6,508 bases of DNA. It comes from Elusimicrobiota bacterium (GTDB taxonomy: Bacteria > Elusimicrobiota > Elusimicrobia > UBA1565 > JACRDR01). The notes beneath the pieces were generated by a model. That model was given only the letters and a program-made list of their open reading frames with translations, ran no database searches and had not been told where the DNA came from. The translations under genes were made by a program, and so were the position numbers. Positions 5,520 to 6,508 of the stretch are shown in pieces. The stretch lies in the NCBI GenBank assembly GCA_016212845.1, contig JACRDR010000233.1:1-6508 (forward strand), read 5' to 3'. How positions within the stretch are numbered: position 1 is the stretch's first letter; each line of letters opens with the position of its first letter.

Positions 5520-6371
5520 GTTCGGCCTTTCGCAATTAGCAGGCTCATTCTCGCCGCCCTTATCTCGCCTCCCTTATTATTTGCGGGCGAGCAGGCCGGA
5601 CCCAACCCCAGCAACCTTACCCCAACCGGTACCCAAGGCGTTTCTCTGTTTACGGGAGCTTTTACCTATTCGTATCCCTTGGTCGTTCCTCCCGGCCGCA
5701 GGGAATTTCAACCCGACCTGACGCTGACTTATAACTCTCAAGCGCAAAACGGCTGGCTGGGTTTAGGTTGGGACTTGGGAGTGGGTAACATTCGGCGAAG
5801 CACACGGAACGGAATGCCGACGTACGATGACTCCCAAGATACCTTTGTCCTGCAACTTAACGGGGCAACGCAGGACCTCGTTCGAGTTGGTACGGGCACG
5901 GTTAATGGTAATGACTATGCTGAGTACCGGGCGCAGATCGAGTCGTCATTCTCGCGCATTCGATATTTTCTTCCCAATTTCTGGCAGGTGACGGGCAAGG
6001 ATGGCATGCAATATGAGTTTCAGGGCCAAGGGCTCAACGTTGCCTCCGGATATTTCTTCTGGGGGATGACCAAGAAATTCGATCCTCTTGGGAACTTCAT
6101 GCAAGTCTCATATCCGAACCTGGCAAGCGCCACAATATCGGGGGCGCCGGGCCCTGGAGGGGAGCCGACTGCTATCGTCACGACCGGCGCCCTAGTCGGA
6201 TTCATGCCAGCCAGCATTGGTTACACGGGCAAGTGCACTCCAACGACTTGTCTTTCGATTCTGGAATCCACGTCTACCGAAATCACCTTCTTGTATGAGA
6301 TGCGTCCAGACGTCCTTGATTCGTGGATTCTTGGTGCCGAACAAAAGGTCACGACGCGTCTTAAGAAGTGA
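5517..6371 (+). pseudogene. SpvB/Tc-toxin/RHS-type secreted protein, N-terminal fragment interrupted by an IS element
   Basis: The 284-residue frame begins with a signal peptide (RPFAISRLILAALISPPLLFA, cleavage near residue 23). It then shows the SpvB N-terminal domain signature: GVSLFTGAFTYSYPLVVPPGR (41-61), QPDLTLTYNSQAQNGWLGLGWDL (65-87) and, further on, GYFFWGMTKKFDPLGNFMQVSY (178-199). Such domains open large shell-forming Tc/RHS-type proteins that usually run to many hundreds or thousands of residues, so 284 is a fragment. The frame ends ...AEQKVTTRLKK-stop in mid-domain, where the stop coincides with the presumed end of an IS3-family element. Cys240 and Cys245 could pair in an exported protein. 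The TTG start at 5517 is uncertain: an in-frame TGA lies at 5496, and the better RBS/ATG at 5495 is one frame off. GC content (about 53% in a sampled line) is well below that of the flanking genes, suggesting acquisition. Confidence 0.8.
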
Positions 6372-6395
6372 CGTTCTCCCGGAAAACTCGGCCAA
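6369..6395 (+). repeat. Probable IS3-family left terminal inverted repeat
   Basis: The sequence starts TGACGTTCTCCCGG and continues AAAACTCGGCCA. A TG dinucleotide at the tip and a C-rich then AAAACT-GG-C core are typical of IS3-family ends. Its first three bases also form the stop codon of the interrupted SpvB-like frame. The inner limit of the repeat cannot be fixed without the right end. Confidence 0.5.
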
Positions 6396-6426
6396 TCGCA
6401 GGTTTAGAAAAGTGTTAGTTTGAAGC

Positions 6427-6444
6427 CCTTCCAACAGGGGAAGG
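6427..6444 (+). promoter_or_regulatory. Hairpin covering the transposase ribosome-binding site
   Basis: CCTTCC (6427-6432) pairs perfectly with GGAAGG (6439-6444) around a six-base loop (AACAGG). The right arm is part of the purine-rich Shine-Dalgarno stretch (6436-6445) just before the ATG at 6448. Formation in RNA would hide the binding site. Such structures protect several IS elements from expression driven by transcripts entering from outside; that role is inferred here. Confidence 0.4.
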
Positions 6445-6447
6445 ACG

Positions 6448-6508
6448 ATGAAAAAGAGGTTCACCGAAGAACAGATCACTTACGCACTCCGGCAAGGCGA
6501 GGGCGGTA
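6448..6508 (+). CDS. IS3-family transposase OrfA (3' partial)
   Basis: Only the first 20 codons are in the window, giving MKKRFTEEQI followed by TYALRQGEGG. The motif KKRFTEEQI-x-x-ALRQ-E-G is the characteristic start of IS3-family OrfA proteins, whose N-terminal HTH recognises the element's ends; OrfA is normally fused to the DDE integrase OrfB by programmed frameshifting. A purine-rich Shine-Dalgarno (AGGGGAAGGA, 6436-6445) precedes the ATG, partly inside a hairpin. The subgroup cannot be decided from 20 residues. Confidence 0.88.
   Translation, partial: MKKRFTEEQITYALRQGEGG

Larger units (their letters stand above)
6369..6508 (+). mobile_element. IS3-family insertion sequence, left end (3' part beyond the window)
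   Basis: An IS3-type OrfA start at 6448, the abrupt end of SpvB-like coding similarity at 6368, and a terminal-repeat-like TG-initial sequence at 6369 together indicate the left end of an insertion sequence. The element reads in the same direction as the interrupted gene. The boundary is inferred: the right end, the matching inverted repeat and the target duplication are outside the window. If the boundary is correct, the duplicated target should end in AAG or GAAG. Confidence 0.7.

Noticed and set aside
1..6508. CRISPR arrays, tRNA or rRNA genes, riboswitches.
   Set aside because: No regularly spaced repeats, cloverleaf-like sequences or conserved RNA motifs were seen on either strand.

Overview
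The window is from a GC-rich bacterium that cannot be placed with confidence from this sequence. An HpnE-type squalene/carotenoid desaturase-like enzyme and a signal-peptide-bearing hypothetical protein fit a Gram-negative-type bacterium. A high-GC environmental lineage such as a deltaproteobacterial or Elusimicrobiota-like one is possible, but that is a guess. Base composition is a mosaic. By eye, the left block and the hipBA-like genes are very GC-rich (sampled lines about 75-78%), the minus-strand gene pair is near 57%, the SpvB-like gene is near 53%, and the control region at 3735-3895 is about 36%.

Left block (1-2511, + strand): a tight three-gene run. It holds the C-terminal part of a hydroxysqualene dehydroxylase-like FAD enzyme (hpnE, 5' end off the window), dCTP deaminase (dcd, overlapping it by 4 bases), and a small exported protein of unknown function that starts 2 bases after dcd with TTG. 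These look like chromosomal housekeeping genes.

Central block (2516-5446): two divergent two-gene modules that resemble toxin-antitoxin or abortive-infection systems and share one AT-rich control region. On the minus strand, a winged-HTH protein overlaps an AbiEii/MNT-type nucleotidyltransferase. On the plus strand, an Xre-family HipB-like protein abuts a full-length HipA-like kinase that keeps its catalytic residues. Both outward promoters are sigma70-like with exact 17-bp spacers. In each, the -10 box ends 6 bases before the ATG, so both lead genes are predicted to be transcribed as leaderless mRNAs. Several palindromes lie over or beside these promoters and are operator candidates.

Right block (5447-6508): the N-terminal 284 residues of a secreted SpvB/Tc-toxin/RHS-type protein, preceded by a near-duplicated ribosome-binding/start unit. 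The gene is cut at 6368/6369 by what appears to be the left end of an IS3-family insertion sequence, whose first bases (TGA) supply the stop codon. The IS transposase OrfA begins at 6448 and runs off the window. A small hairpin masks its ribosome-binding site.

Overall this is a junction between core genes and an accessory island of TA-like modules, a broken toxin-like gene and an IS element. No tRNA, rRNA or CRISPR array was seen.
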